This document shows, piece by piece, positions 1 through 7,293 of a stretch of 16,662 nucleotides of DNA. The stretch is taken from NCBI GenBank assembly GCA_003242675.1, contig QGVE01000052.1, positions 1 to 16,662 on the forward strand. Reading direction: 5' to 3'. This DNA comes from Bacillota bacterium (GTDB lineage: Bacteria; Bacillota_E; Symbiobacteriia; Symbiobacteriales; Symbiobacteriaceae). The translations under genes and the position numbers were made by a program. The notes beneath the pieces are model-generated. The model saw only the letters and a list, made by a program, of their open reading frames with translations. It was not told the origin of the DNA and ran no database searches. Numbering within the stretch: the stretch's first letter is position 1; each line of letters begins with the position of its first letter.

Positions 1-104
1 GGGCATTCCAGACAGCATCATGGTATGCGGGGTGGGCGCGGGTCGCACCTGCGTAACCATTCGGGGCGCTGCATCGTTGACTAGGCCGCCGGGAGGATGG
101 GAGC

Positions 105-244
105 ATGCGCGGGATTCGCTGGGTTGCCTGGTTCCTCGCCGCGGCGCTGGCTGCGGGCAGCACTGCTGGGCGTGGGTCCGCGCGGAGGCGGGCGAGACCG
201 GCTGGGTGGCGCTCACGACCGGCAGCGTCGTGTGGGCAGAGTAA
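105..244 (+). pseudogene. Collapsed remnant of an SH3-domain lipoprotein gene
   Basis: This is what is left of a paralogue of the lipoprotein gene at 1841-3544. An ATG at 105 sits behind a ribosome site (GGGAGG at 91-96) and opens a signal-peptide-like reading frame (MRGIRWVAWFLAAALAAG) for about 20 codons. From about 163 the DNA matches the last 26 codons of the intact gene, but in a different frame (that of position 20). The 26 residues ending at the stop codon 242-244 match the intact C-terminus at 19 positions, including AGETGWV and the final TGS. The central roughly 500 codons are missing. The simplest reading is a large internal deletion that also shifted the frame, leaving a non-functional stub. 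The similarity continues past the stop into a hairpin of the same family. Confidence in the relationship is good; the deletion mechanism is inferred. Confidence 0.7.
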
Positions 245-249
245 GGGCA

Positions 250-277
250 GAGGCCGCCGGTCCGACCCGGCGGCCTC
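250..277. terminator. GC-rich hairpin, probable bidirectional terminator (copy A of a family)
   Basis: A perfect 11-bp stem (GAGGCCGCCGG at 250-260 with its complement at 267-277) encloses the loop TCCGAC. It lies just after the lipoprotein remnant and before the minus-strand fragment ending at 325, so it sits between convergent reading frames. There is no clear T-tract, so termination is inferred from placement and from the related hairpins at 3548-3576 and 4812-4846. Confidence 0.5.
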
Positions 278-324
278 GCCGTCTCCTGAGGGGCGGGCGG
301 AACGGGGAGACATGCTGGCGGCAG

Positions 325-489
325 TCATCGGCGGGCGACCTGTTGCTTCAGGTAGTCGGCCACAACGGATATCACCTCAGGCGCGATCGGACCATACGTC
401 CGACTGTCGTCCGCCCGACGCGGGGAGAACTGGTGACCCAGACCCGGGCGCACGTGGGAGTCAAGGTCGAGCAGCTTTCTGACTTGCAC
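325..489 (-). pseudogene. Possible C-terminal fragment of an alpha/beta hydrolase
   Basis: Read on the minus strand from a GTG at 487-489 to a TGA at 325-327, this frame gives 54 residues with a natural-looking composition. They include LLDLDSHVRPGLGHQFSP followed later by PEVISVVADYLKQQ. A 'G-[LV]-GH' element followed by a terminal amphipathic helix resembles the last catalytic-histidine segment and final helix of alpha/beta hydrolases. No upstream part of such a protein is present: the frame runs back into the terminator hairpin at 493-541 and the neighbouring lipoprotein gene. It is best read as a relic whose 5' part was lost. It could instead be a short unrelated ORF; I see no Shine-Dalgarno site for the GTG. 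Confidence 0.35.
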
Positions 490-492
490 CAA

Positions 493-541
493 AGTCGGAA
501 CGCCACCCGGGATGCTCCCATCCTCGGGTGGCGTTCCGACT
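493..541 (-). terminator. Long hairpin terminator of the BNR-repeat lipoprotein gene
   Basis: A 17-bp uninterrupted stem (493-509 with 525-541) continues, after a bulged T at 524, into a second short stem with the loop CTCC at 515-518. On the minus strand it is followed only by a short TTT run. Its base contains two bases of the stop codon (540-542) of the upstream minus-strand gene, so translation would end inside the hairpin. Stem length and position make terminator or mRNA 3'-end protection the likely role. Confidence 0.75.
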
Positions 542-1598
542 ATTCCAGGTCCCCGATGATAGCCGTCCAGGACTGGCCGCCATCGGCGCTGCGCAGGATG
601 GCCGCCTTGGTGCGCTGGCTGTCGCTCACCACCAGCCAGCCCGTCCGCGCATCCACAAAGGAAATGTCCACGGTCGGGTCGGAGACAGGGATCGGGTCGC
701 CTGAGACCGGCGGTGCACCGTCCATGGTCACCCGTACCACCTCCAAGTGGCCGGCAGCCGGCGAATATACCGCCACCCAGGCGGTGTCAGCCCACGCATC
801 AAAAGCGCGCGGATACCCACCGGGGCCGAGCGGCCCCTCAGGCTGTTCCGCCTGAAACGGCCACGGCCAGGGATTGACCAGTTGGGGCGTCCACGTTCGG
901 CCCCCATCCGTGGTGCCATAGAGCAGATAGGCTTCCTGGGATCCGGCCCCCTGCCCGAGGCAGAACAGAACCCAGCCGGTGTTCGCCGTTGTAAAACGGA
1001 CAGAGGTGTAGCCCAGCCACTTGTCAGGTTCAGGAAGCGTGAGCTGCGGGATCCATGTTTTTCCGCCATCGCTGGTGTACCAGACCTGCCCCTGCCCGGC
1101 TGCCCATCCTTCTTCCTCACTGACAAAGTCCAGGTCGGCAAAAGGAAGGTCAGAGCCGATCCTGTCCCAGGTCTTGCCGCCGTCCCGACTGACGAGAAGG
1201 CCGTTTCCATCGGTTGCGACCACATGAGCAGGACCTACAAAATCAACAGCCCGCAGCGACACTCCTGGAATCTCTACCGTGATCCAGTCCTTTCCGCCGT
1301 TTCTCGTACTGAGAACGGCAAATGACTGTGTAAGCGCCCAGCCGTTTTGGGAATCCAGAAGACCCAGCCGGATGACAGGCTCCTGACTGGGGAACTGGCG
1401 AGTCCATGTCTTGCCGCCGTCTTCGGTATACCAGATCCCGTCTGCAGCCCCTATCCAGCCGTGGCTGTCATCCAGAAAGGAAGCCGCTGTGGGAACCGAC
1501 GGAATCGACGCGTTCCTGTCCTCTACCTCACACGCCGACGCCAAGACCGCGACGATGACAGCCAACAAAGCAAGAGGAAACCTGAAGCTTTTTTGCAT
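540..1598 (-). CDS. BNR/Asp-box repeat lipoprotein (YCF48-like beta-propeller)
   Basis: The 352-residue product begins with a lipoprotein signal (MQKSFRFPLALLAVIVAVLA, then SAC with the modified cysteine predicted at 23). It therefore probably sits on the outer face of the membrane. The mature part carries six Asp-box motifs of the S/T-x-D-G-G-x-T-W type: near residues 58-65, 98-105, 137-144, 175-182, 229-236 and 337-344. The second is degenerate (NGGKDW). Such repeats form beta-propellers, as in sialidases, sortilins and the photosystem assembly factor YCF48. Nothing here indicates a catalytic sialidase, so a scaffold or binding role is more likely. The ATG at 1596-1598 was chosen over an upstream in-frame start because it is preceded by GGAGGG and begins the signal peptide. 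Specific ligand unknown. Confidence 0.85.
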   Translation of the reverse strand: MQKSFRFPLALLAVIVAVLASACEVEDRNASIPSVPTAASFLDDSHGWIGAADGIWYTEDGGKTWTRQFPSQEPVIRLGLLDSQNGWALTQSFAVLSTRNGGKDWITVEIPGVSLRAVDFVGPAHVVATDGNGLLVSRDGGKTWDRIGSDLPFADLDFVSEEEGWAAGQGQVWYTSDGGKTWIPQLTLPEPDKWLGYTSVRFTTANTGWVLFCLGQGAGSQEAYLLYGTTDGGRTWTPQLVNPWPWPFQAEQPEGPLGPGGYPRAFDAWADTAWVAVYSPAAGHLEVVRVTMDGAPPVSGDPIPVSDPTVDISFVDARTGWLVVSDSQRTKAAILRSADGGQSWTAIIGDLE

Positions 1599-1641
1599 TC
1601 CGCGCCCTCCACTCCTTGCTGCTGCCTGCAAGAGCCAGGCT

Positions 1642-1681
1642 CCGTAATTCACAATTAACATGAGAGTCAACGTAACGACAA
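1642..1681 (-). promoter_or_regulatory. Weak candidate promoter for the BNR lipoprotein gene
   Basis: Within the 242-bp divergent intergenic region, which is locally AT-rich, the minus strand carries TTGACT (1665-1670), a 5-of-6 match to the -35 consensus. At 17-bp spacing the -10 position reads TTACGG, which is poor. An overlapping alternative pairs TTGTCG (1676-1681) with TTAATT (1653-1658) at 17 bp. Either would start transcription about 40 bp ahead of the ATG. I could not settle on a promoter for the plus-strand gene in the same gap. Confidence 0.25.
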
Positions 1682-1840
1682 GCGGCACTTTTTCGGTCCT
1701 GATTAGCAATACTCGATATCTTTTCCACCACTTGCCCAGACGCGACCGCAGGACCGGCGCGTGGCCGCTCCTGCGCAACCTCAGAGTCGGTCGCTCCGTT
1801 ACGGTCAATAGGAGACATCGTCCAGAGAGGATGACGCAAC

Positions 1841-3544
1841 ATGCAGCGGAACCTGCTGGCGCTGGCGCTGGCGCTCGCGGCCGTGCTGGCCGCGGGCTGC
1901 GCCGCGGGCGGCACGGCATCTCACCGATCGGACGGGCCGGATGACCGGGGCAAGGCCGCCGTCACGGCGGATGCACCCGGGCCGGGCGCCGACAAGGTCG
2001 GACAGGCGCCATCCCAGGCCCAGGCGGGTCCAACAGCCACCCCGGAACGCCGGCAAGTGGCTCCCGCGCTGGCCGTCGAGCGCTCCCGGGATGCCGTGGA
2101 GCGAGTCTTCTACGAATCTACCCTGGAGATTCCCGGGCCTGGATACTACGTGGTGGATCTGGAGAGCGGCCGTGTGGAGACCTGGCGGCCTCGGCGGGAA
2201 GCGGCGGAGGAGACGTACGTCCACCTCTCTGACGACCGCCGCTGGATCGTGTTGTGGAACTGGAGCGGCGAGCGGACCTGGGTCAACCGGGAGAGCGGAG
2301 ACGCCTTCTCCTGGAAGGATGACGAGCTGCATCTGCTCGCCGCCGGCCCCGATCGGTTCCTGTTCCTGGCGGTGCAGGACGGGAAGGGCCCGTTGACCTT
2401 CCATGTCACGGACGGCCAGTTCCGGCTGCAGCAGACGTTCACCGTGGCCCTCGGGGGGAAGGGCGCCGCGGAGGCGGCGTTCTCGCCGGACGGCGCGCAG
2501 GTCGTGCTGGCGACCTCCCGCTGGGGCACCTTGGATCCGGCTGCCGACGTGCGGATCTACCTGGTTGACCTGGCGAGCCTCCAGGTCCGCGACCTGGGCG
2601 CACCGCCCGAGCCGGCCGAGGGCCGCGTCTGGGGCGTCAGGCCGATTCCGACGGAGGAGGCGCTGATCGCGCACTACAGCGTCTCCGTCCAGGAACCGTG
2701 GGGCGAGTCCCGGACGGAGTCCATCATCCGGCGGTACGCCTGGGACGGCGCGCTGCTGGCCGAGTTCGCCGTACCCGGCCAGGTTGTGGGGGTCTCCCCC
2801 GACGGGCGCCTGATCGCTTCCGGGACGGAGCTGTACAATCTCGTGGGGACGACCTTCGTCACCGACGCGGCCACAGGACAGCCCCTGTTCCGCGTGCTGA
2901 ACGCCGGATCCGTCCAGTGGACGGCCGACTCTGCCGGCCTGCTGCTGCAGGTCCCCATGGGCGATCGTGCATTCCTGGTCTCCCGGGAGGGCGAGCTGCG
3001 GGAGGCGCCGGCGATCCCCGGGGGCGGCTGGCCCCCCGTATGGGAGGCTCGCCTCGTCCCCGCCCCCGACGACCCGGACCGCTTCCTGGCCGGGCTCTCC
3101 ATCGTCGACGGGGCCGGGAACGTGCTCCACACGATCGCCCTTCCCGAGGGCGACTGGAAGGTCCTGAACCCCCAGTGGGGCGCATCGGGACGCGAGGTGA
3201 TCCTCGAGATCTACCTGCCGTCGGGCAAGGGGAACCTTGGCAACCCACTGCCGCTGCCCACGGTGGTGCAGAAACCGCCCTTCCCCGACCCCTACCTGCT
3301 GATCGTGCAGGACCCGGAGGAAGGCTGCGTCAATCTGCGGCAGGATCCATCGCTCCGGGGCGCCGTGATCCGCTGCCTGCCCGGCGGCACCCGCCTGGCC
3401 GTGGCCGACCTGTCGACAGCGCCCCGGAAGATGCTCTGGGCGAGAGACTGGCGCGACGGCCACATGTGGGCCTGGGTCCGCACGCAGGCGGGCGAGACCG
3501 GCTGGGTTTCGCTGTCGACCGGCAGCGTAATGTGGGTAGAATAA
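1841..3544 (+). CDS. Lipoprotein with propeller-like body and C-terminal bacterial SH3 domain
   Basis: This 567-residue protein has a lipoprotein signal peptide (MQRNLLALALALAAVLAAGC, cysteine 20), then a flexible Ala/Gly/Pro/Gln-rich linker to about residue 85. The central region, about 85-480, contains recurring 'FSPDG' and 'VSPDG' strand-turn elements (for example FSPDGAQVVLA and VSPDGRLIASG) typical of TolB/WD40-like propellers. Residues about 496-567 look like a bacterial SH3 (SH3b) domain, starting CVNLRQDPSL and ending at AGETGWVSLSTGS, of the kind that binds cell-wall peptides. GAGAGG upstream of the ATG at 1841 is the ribosome site. The gene is divergent from the BNR lipoprotein, and both are surface propellers, so a shared envelope role is plausible but unproven. 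A collapsed paralogue lies at 105-244. Confidence 0.8.
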   Translation: MQRNLLALALALAAVLAAGCAAGGTASHRSDGPDDRGKAAVTADAPGPGADKVGQAPSQAQAGPTATPERRQVAPALAVERSRDAVERVFYESTLEIPGPGYYVVDLESGRVETWRPRREAAEETYVHLSDDRRWIVLWNWSGERTWVNRESGDAFSWKDDELHLLAAGPDRFLFLAVQDGKGPLTFHVTDGQFRLQQTFTVALGGKGAAEAAFSPDGAQVVLATSRWGTLDPAADVRIYLVDLASLQVRDLGAPPEPAEGRVWGVRPIPTEEALIAHYSVSVQEPWGESRTESIIRRYAWDGALLAEFAVPGQVVGVSPDGRLIASGTELYNLVGTTFVTDAATGQPLFRVLNAGSVQWTADSAGLLLQVPMGDRAFLVSREGELREAPAIPGGGWPPVWEARLVPAPDDPDRFLAGLSIVDGAGNVLHTIALPEGDWKVLNPQWGASGREVILEIYLPSGKGNLGNPLPLPTVVQKPPFPDPYLLIVQDPEEGCVNLRQDPSLRGAVIRCLPGGTRLAVADLSTAPRKMLWARDWRDGHMWAWVRTQAGETGWVSLSTGSVMWVE

Positions 3545-3547
3545 CCC

Positions 3548-3584
3548 GAGGCCGCCAGGAACGACCTGGCGGCCCCTGTTATTT
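3548..3584. terminator. Bidirectional terminator between SH3 lipoprotein and dehydrogenase genes (hairpin copy B)
   Basis: A perfect 10-bp stem (GGCCGCCAGG at 3550-3559 with 3565-3574) closes the loop AACGA. On the plus strand it is followed by the T-rich CCTGTTATTT. On the minus strand it is followed by GGGTTATTCT. It sits between the convergent stop codons at 3544 and 3593 and can serve both genes. Confidence 0.75.
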
Positions 3585-3592
3585 CCCTGCGC

Positions 3593-4762
3593 CTACAGCG
3601 ACATCCGCAGGATCGCGGCCACATCCTCCTGCGTCAGCTTGCGGAACTGACCGATCGTCCCGCCCTGGGTGGCCAGCGCGGCCATCCGCTCAATCTGGTC
3701 GTCGCCAATGCCGTAGTCGGCAAGCCGGGACGGCGCCCCGAGGCTGGTCCAGAACTGGCGCAACCGCTCGATCCCCTCCAGCCCCACCTCCCGGTCGGTG
3801 CGGCCGGCCGGGTCCACGTCGAAGACCCGCACCGCCAGGCGGGCAAAGCGCGCCGGGTTTGCGTCCAGGCAGTACTTCATCCAGTTGGGATGGACGATGG
3901 CCAGCCCGCCGCCGTGGGGGATGTCGTAGATCGCCGAGATCGCGTGCTCGATTTCGTGAGTGGCCCAGTCGCCCCCGTCGGTGCCCATGGCAAGCAGGTC
4001 GTTCAGGGCCATGGTGCCGCAGAACATCAGCGTCTCCCGGGCCTCGTAGTCCTCCGGGTTGGCCACCGCCTTCGGCGCCGCCTCCATGACCGTCCGCAGC
4101 AGTTCCTCGATCCAGCGGTCGATGAGAGGCGCGTTGGACGCGGTGTGGAAGTACTGCTCCAGCGCGTGGGACATCATGTCCACCACGCCGTACACGGTGT
4201 GATCCCTGGGCACCGAGAAGGTGTAGACCGGATCCAGAATCGAGAAGGCGGGATAGGTGTAAGGCGGGGCGGACCAGCCGATCTTCTCCCGGGTCTCCCA
4301 GTTGGTGATCACCGAGTTCGCGTTCATCTCCGAACCGGTGGCCGCCAGGGTCAGCACCGTGCCGAAGGGCAGCGCGCCGGTCGCCCGCCCCTTCCCGGTG
4401 ATGACCTCCCACACGTCGCCGTCGTAGCGGGCGCCCACCGCGATCGCCTTCGCGCAGTCGAGCACGCTGCCGCCCCCGACGGCGAGGATGAACTCAATCT
4501 GCTCCCGACGGCAGATCTCCACGCCCCGGTGAACGGTGCTCAGCCGGGGATTCGGCTCCACCCCCGGCAGTTCGAACACCGTGCAGCCGGCCTCCCGCAG
4601 GATGGCCATCACCTCATCGTACAAGCCGATGCGCTTGATGGAGCCGCCGCCGTACACCAGAAGCACCCGCTTCCCATACGGCTCCAGCTCCTTGCGCAGG
4701 GACTGCAGCTGACCCCGGCCGAAGATGAGCCGGGTGGGATTGTGGAACACGAAGTTTTCCAT
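3593..4762 (-). CDS. Iron-containing alcohol dehydrogenase, butanol dehydrogenase-like (copy 1)
   Basis: A 389-residue group III (iron-dependent) alcohol dehydrogenase of the BdhA/YugJ/YqhD type, expected to interconvert aldehydes and alcohols with NAD(P)H in the cytoplasm. The N-terminal Rossmann-like part carries GGGS at 38-41 and [10 protein letters not shown] at 96-105 for the dinucleotide. The metal ligands are D195 and H199 ([11 protein letters not shown]), H269 (ATHEIEH) and H283 (DIPHGGG), with H273 as the conserved extra histidine. All are present, so the enzyme should be active. The ATG at 4760-4762 follows a GGGGAGAG ribosome site; an upstream in-frame ATG at 4813 has none. The product differs from copy 2 only near residues 366-373 (QGGTIGQ against RGRTTIGK). 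It lies downstream of copy 2 in the same direction, with a hairpin between them. Substrate cannot be told from sequence. Confidence 0.92.
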   Translation of the reverse strand: MENFVFHNPTRLIFGRGQLQSLRKELEPYGKRVLLVYGGGSIKRIGLYDEVMAILREAGCTVFELPGVEPNPRLSTVHRGVEICRREQIEFILAVGGGSVLDCAKAIAVGARYDGDVWEVITGKGRATGALPFGTVLTLAATGSEMNANSVITNWETREKIGWSAPPYTYPAFSILDPVYTFSVPRDHTVYGVVDMMSHALEQYFHTASNAPLIDRWIEELLRTVMEAAPKAVANPEDYEARETLMFCGTMALNDLLAMGTDGGDWATHEIEHAISAIYDIPHGGGLAIVHPNWMKYCLDANPARFARLAVRVFDVDPAGRTDREVGLEGIERLRQFWTSLGAPSRLADYGIGDDQIERMAALATQGGTIGQFRKLTQEDVAAILRMSL

Positions 4763-4800
4763 GGCGCGTGATTCTCTCCCCTGCTGTGCAGAATGACTGG
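3593..4800 (-). repeat. Direct repeat unit 1 (dehydrogenase gene plus about 40 bp leader)
   Basis: Unit 1 of a tandem duplication at an offset of 1302 bp. The stretch 3764-4753 shows no mismatch to 5066-6055 by eye, silent positions included. Outside it the units diverge: roughly a dozen differences plus a 3-bp indel in the 170 bp at the 3' end of the gene, and several in the 45 bp around the start codon. Similarity fades at about 4800. Confidence 0.9.
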
Positions 4801-4811
4801 CTTGAGGAAAC

Positions 4812-4846
4812 ACGGAGGCCGCCAGGACCGACGTGGCGGCCTCCGT
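4812..4846 (-). terminator. Hairpin terminator between the two dehydrogenase genes (hairpin copy C)
   Basis: A perfect 13-bp stem (ACGGAGGCCGCCA at 4812-4824 with 4834-4846) closes a 9-nt loop. On the minus strand it lies 45 bp after the stop of the upstream dehydrogenase copy and is followed by GTGTTTCC, a weak U-run. It would limit read-through into the downstream copy, whose own promoter I cannot identify. Confidence 0.65.
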
Positions 4847-4891
4847 TTCTGCGCGCCGGACCCGGTGATCGCGAACTGCCCGGGCCAGGGC

Positions 4892-6064
4892 CTACAGCGA
4901 CATCCGCAGGATCGCGGCCACGTCCTCCTGCGTCAGCTTGCGGAACTTGCCGATCGTCGTCCGGCCCCGGGTGGCCAGGGCGGCCATCCGCTCGATCTGG
5001 TCGTCGCCGATGCCGTAGTCGGCAAGCCGCGACGGCGCCCCGAGGCTGGTCCAGAACTGGCGCAGCCGCTCGATCCCCTCCAGCCCCACCTCCCGGTCGG
5101 TGCGGCCGGCCGGGTCCACGTCGAAGACCCGCACCGCCAGGCGGGCAAAGCGCGCCGGGTTTGCGTCCAGGCAGTACTTCATCCAGTTGGGATGGACGAT
5201 GGCCAGCCCGCCGCCGTGGGGGATGTCGTAGATCGCCGAGATCGCGTGCTCGATTTCGTGAGTGGCCCAGTCGCCCCCGTCGGTGCCCATGGCAAGCAGG
5301 TCGTTCAGGGCCATGGTGCCGCAGAACATCAGCGTCTCCCGGGCCTCGTAGTCCTCCGGGTTGGCCACCGCCTTCGGCGCCGCCTCCATGACCGTCCGCA
5401 GCAGTTCCTCGATCCAGCGGTCGATGAGAGGCGCGTTGGACGCGGTGTGGAAGTACTGCTCCAGCGCGTGGGACATCATGTCCACCACGCCGTACACGGT
5501 GTGATCCCTGGGCACCGAGAAGGTGTAGACCGGATCCAGAATCGAGAAGGCGGGATAGGTGTAAGGCGGGGCGGACCAGCCGATCTTCTCCCGGGTCTCC
5601 CAGTTGGTGATCACCGAGTTCGCGTTCATCTCCGAACCGGTGGCCGCCAGGGTCAGCACCGTGCCGAAGGGCAGCGCGCCGGTCGCCCGCCCCTTCCCGG
5701 TGATGACCTCCCACACGTCGCCGTCGTAGCGGGCGCCCACCGCGATCGCCTTCGCGCAGTCGAGCACGCTGCCGCCCCCGACGGCGAGGATGAACTCAAT
5801 CTGCTCCCGACGGCAGATCTCCACGCCCCGGTGAACGGTGCTCAGCCGGGGATTCGGCTCCACCCCCGGCAGTTCGAACACCGTGCAGCCGGCCTCCCGC
5901 AGGATGGCCATCACCTCATCGTACAAGCCGATGCGCTTGATGGAGCCGCCGCCGTACACCAGAAGCACCCGCTTCCCATACGGCTCCAGCTCCTTGCGCA
6001 GGGACTGCAGCTGACCCCGGCCGAAGATGAGCCGGGTGGGATTGTGGAACACGAAATTTTCCAT
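4892..6064 (-). CDS. Iron-containing alcohol dehydrogenase, butanol dehydrogenase-like (copy 2)
   Basis: This is the promoter-proximal member of the tandem pair: 390 residues, one more than copy 1. Its cofactor motifs (GGGS at 38-41, [10 protein letters not shown] at 96-105) and metal ligands (D195, H199, H269, H283) are the same, so the predicted reaction is the same NAD(P)H-linked aldehyde/alcohol interconversion. The ATG at 6062-6064 has AGGAGAGG upstream, a better ribosome site than copy 1. The only amino-acid differences fall in the C-terminal helical domain around residue 366-374, away from the metal site, so different substrate ranges are not expected. It is preceded by a long untranslated stretch of about 200 bp with a candidate promoter near 6272-6277. 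Confidence 0.92.
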   Translation of the reverse strand: MENFVFHNPTRLIFGRGQLQSLRKELEPYGKRVLLVYGGGSIKRIGLYDEVMAILREAGCTVFELPGVEPNPRLSTVHRGVEICRREQIEFILAVGGGSVLDCAKAIAVGARYDGDVWEVITGKGRATGALPFGTVLTLAATGSEMNANSVITNWETREKIGWSAPPYTYPAFSILDPVYTFSVPRDHTVYGVVDMMSHALEQYFHTASNAPLIDRWIEELLRTVMEAAPKAVANPEDYEARETLMFCGTMALNDLLAMGTDGGDWATHEIEHAISAIYDIPHGGGLAIVHPNWMKYCLDANPARFARLAVRVFDVDPAGRTDREVGLEGIERLRQFWTSLGAPSRLADYGIGDDQIERMAALATRGRTTIGKFRKLTQEDVAAILRMSL

Positions 6065-6102
6065 GGCCCGTGATCCTCTCCTCTACAGTACAGAATGACC
6101 TG
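4892..6102 (-). repeat. Direct repeat unit 2 (dehydrogenase gene plus about 40 bp leader)
   Basis: Partner of the unit at 3593-4800. The core 5066-6055 is indistinguishable by eye from 3764-4753. The leader shares the GTGAT(T/C)CTCTCC and CAGAATGAC blocks with unit 1 and then diverges, so the duplication took the ribosome site but not the presumed promoter. Confidence 0.9.
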
Positions 6103-6271
6103 CGTGATCGCGCACGCGGTGCAAAGCAGCGTCAGCAGCACGTGGTGCGCGCCGTCGAACGCGTGACCTTCAGGTGCCAGGGTGACCGCTCCACCGTTGA
6201 CCTCGCCGCCCCACGCGCTGCATCCCTTCGCGACACCGATTTCAGGATGTACTCGCACTTTTTCCGTACAC

Positions 6272-6300
6272 AGTATACATGCATTCTCTAACTGGGAAAA
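6272..6300 (-). promoter_or_regulatory. Candidate promoter for the dehydrogenase pair
   Basis: The minus strand has TATACT (6272-6277, 5 of 6 to the -10 consensus) in a locally AT-rich stretch that stands out from its surroundings. The -35 position at 17 bp reads TTTTCC and overlaps the T-tract of the era terminator, so it is weak and an activator may be needed. Transcription from here would give a leader of about 200 nt before the ATG at 6064. I looked for T-box and common riboswitch motifs in the leader and saw none. Confidence 0.4.
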
Positions 6301-6330
6301 AGAGAGCCTCCGCGGGTTCACCCCGGAGGC
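6297..6330 (-). terminator. Intrinsic terminator of the yqfC-era operon
   Basis: On the minus strand a GC-rich stem (GCCTCCG / CGGAGGC at 6306-6312 and 6324-6330, extended by GGG/CCC around the loop TTCA with one bulged base at 6313) is followed by TCTCTTTTT. It starts 12 bp after the era stop codon. This is the clearest rho-independent terminator in the window. Confidence 0.9.
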
Positions 6331-6342
6331 ACTGCACTTCTG

Positions 6343-7293
6343 TTACTCCTCCCGATACCCGAGGCTCCGGAGGACCGACTCCTTGTTGCGCCAGTCCTCC
6401 TTCACCTTGACGAACAGCTCCAGGTAGATCTTCGATCCCAGCAGCTGCTCGATGTCCTGCCGCGCCCGGGTGCCGATCTCCTTCAGCATCGACCCCCGCT
6501 TGCCGATGAGGATCCCCTTCTGGCTCTCGCGCTCCACGTAGATCGAAGCGCTCACGTAGACGGTGCCCGTCGGCCGCCGCTCGAGCTGCTCCACGTCCAC
6601 CGCGACCGAGTGCGGGACCTCGTCCCGGGTGAGGTGGAGGATCTTCTCCCGGATCAGCTCGGCGATCACGAAGCGCTCCGGCTGGTCCGTGATCACGTCG
6701 TCGGGGTAGAACTTCGGCCCCTCGTCCAGCTGCTTCACGATCAGGTCCAGCAGCGCGTCGACGTTCTTGTGCTCCAGGGCCGACACCGGCACGATGTCCA
6801 CCCAGTCGATCGTGGGCGCGCCGGGCTCGGGGTTCTCGCTGCGGACCCGCGGGTCGGCCAGGGCCTTGTACGCATCCATCACCCCGTACCAGTCGGCCTT
6901 CCGCACCTTGTCCATCTTGTTGACGACCAGGATCGTCGGGCGGCCGGAACGGGCCACCACGTCGGCGACGTACTTGTCGCCCTCGCCGGGCTGCGGCACG
7001 GAGCCGTCGACGACGAAGAGGACGACGTCCACCTCGGGGATGGTGCTGATGGCCACCTTGTTCATGTACTCGCCGAGCCGGTGGCGGGGCTTGTGGATGC
7101 CCGGCGTGTCCAGGAAGACCACCTGCGCGTCGGGCCGGTTGTAGACGCCCAGGATGCGGTTGCGGGTGGTCTGCGGCTTGTCGGACATGATGGCCAGCTT
7201 GGCCGCGACGAAGGCGTTGAGCAGGGTGGACTTGCCCACGTTAGGCCGGCCCACGATCGAGCAGAATCCGGAGCGGAACGGCGTCTCGCTCAT
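6343..7293 (-). CDS. era: GTPase Era, 30S ribosome assembly factor
   Basis: This 316-residue GTPase binds the 3' end of 16S rRNA and assists maturation of the small subunit. The G motifs are all present: G1 GRPNVGKS at 15-22, the switch region QTTRNRI at 41-47, G3 DTPGIHK at 62-68, G4 NKMD at 125-128 and G5 VSAL at 170-173. The C-terminal KH RNA-binding domain carries the GKRG loop at 264-267. The loop between the G4 and G5 motifs (about 148-165, rich in Pro and Glu) seems somewhat longer than usual and may account for the length above the typical 300 residues. The ATG at 7291-7293 overlaps the cdd stop as ATGA and has GGGGAGGT upstream, so translation is probably coupled. It is the last gene of the operon. 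Confidence 0.97.
   Translation of the reverse strand: MSETPFRSGFCSIVGRPNVGKSTLLNAFVAAKLAIMSDKPQTTRNRILGVYNRPDAQVVFLDTPGIHKPRHRLGEYMNKVAISTIPEVDVVLFVVDGSVPQPGEGDKYVADVVARSGRPTILVVNKMDKVRKADWYGVMDAYKALADPRVRSENPEPGAPTIDWVDIVPVSALEHKNVDALLDLIVKQLDEGPKFYPDDVITDQPERFVIAELIREKILHLTRDEVPHSVAVDVEQLERRPTGTVYVSASIYVERESQKGILIGKRGSMLKEIGTRARQDIEQLLGSKIYLELFVKVKEDWRNKESVLRSLGYREE

Noticed and set aside
1599..1919. N-terminal extension of the BNR lipoprotein to 1919
   Set aside because: It would overlap the divergent gene and hide the signal peptide. The ATG at 1596-1598 has GGAGGG at good spacing.
1805..3463. 552-codon minus-strand frame opposite the SH3 lipoprotein
   Set aside because: The sense strand has a ribosome site, signal peptide and SH3b domain. 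The antisense frame has only GC-driven composition.
4614..5714. 366-codon frame crossing both dehydrogenase units
   Set aside because: It is the out-of-frame shadow of the dehydrogenase sequence; the same shadow text appears in each unit. It is not a fusion gene.
4892..6102. The dehydrogenase duplication as an insertion sequence or transposon
   Set aside because: No transposase, terminal inverted repeats or target-site duplication are seen. The unit is simply gene plus ribosome-site leader.
6070..6321. Small minus-strand peptide or T-box leader upstream of the dehydrogenases
   Set aside because: The frame runs out of phase into the dehydrogenase and has no ribosome site. No T-box sequence or specifier-loop arrangement was visible.
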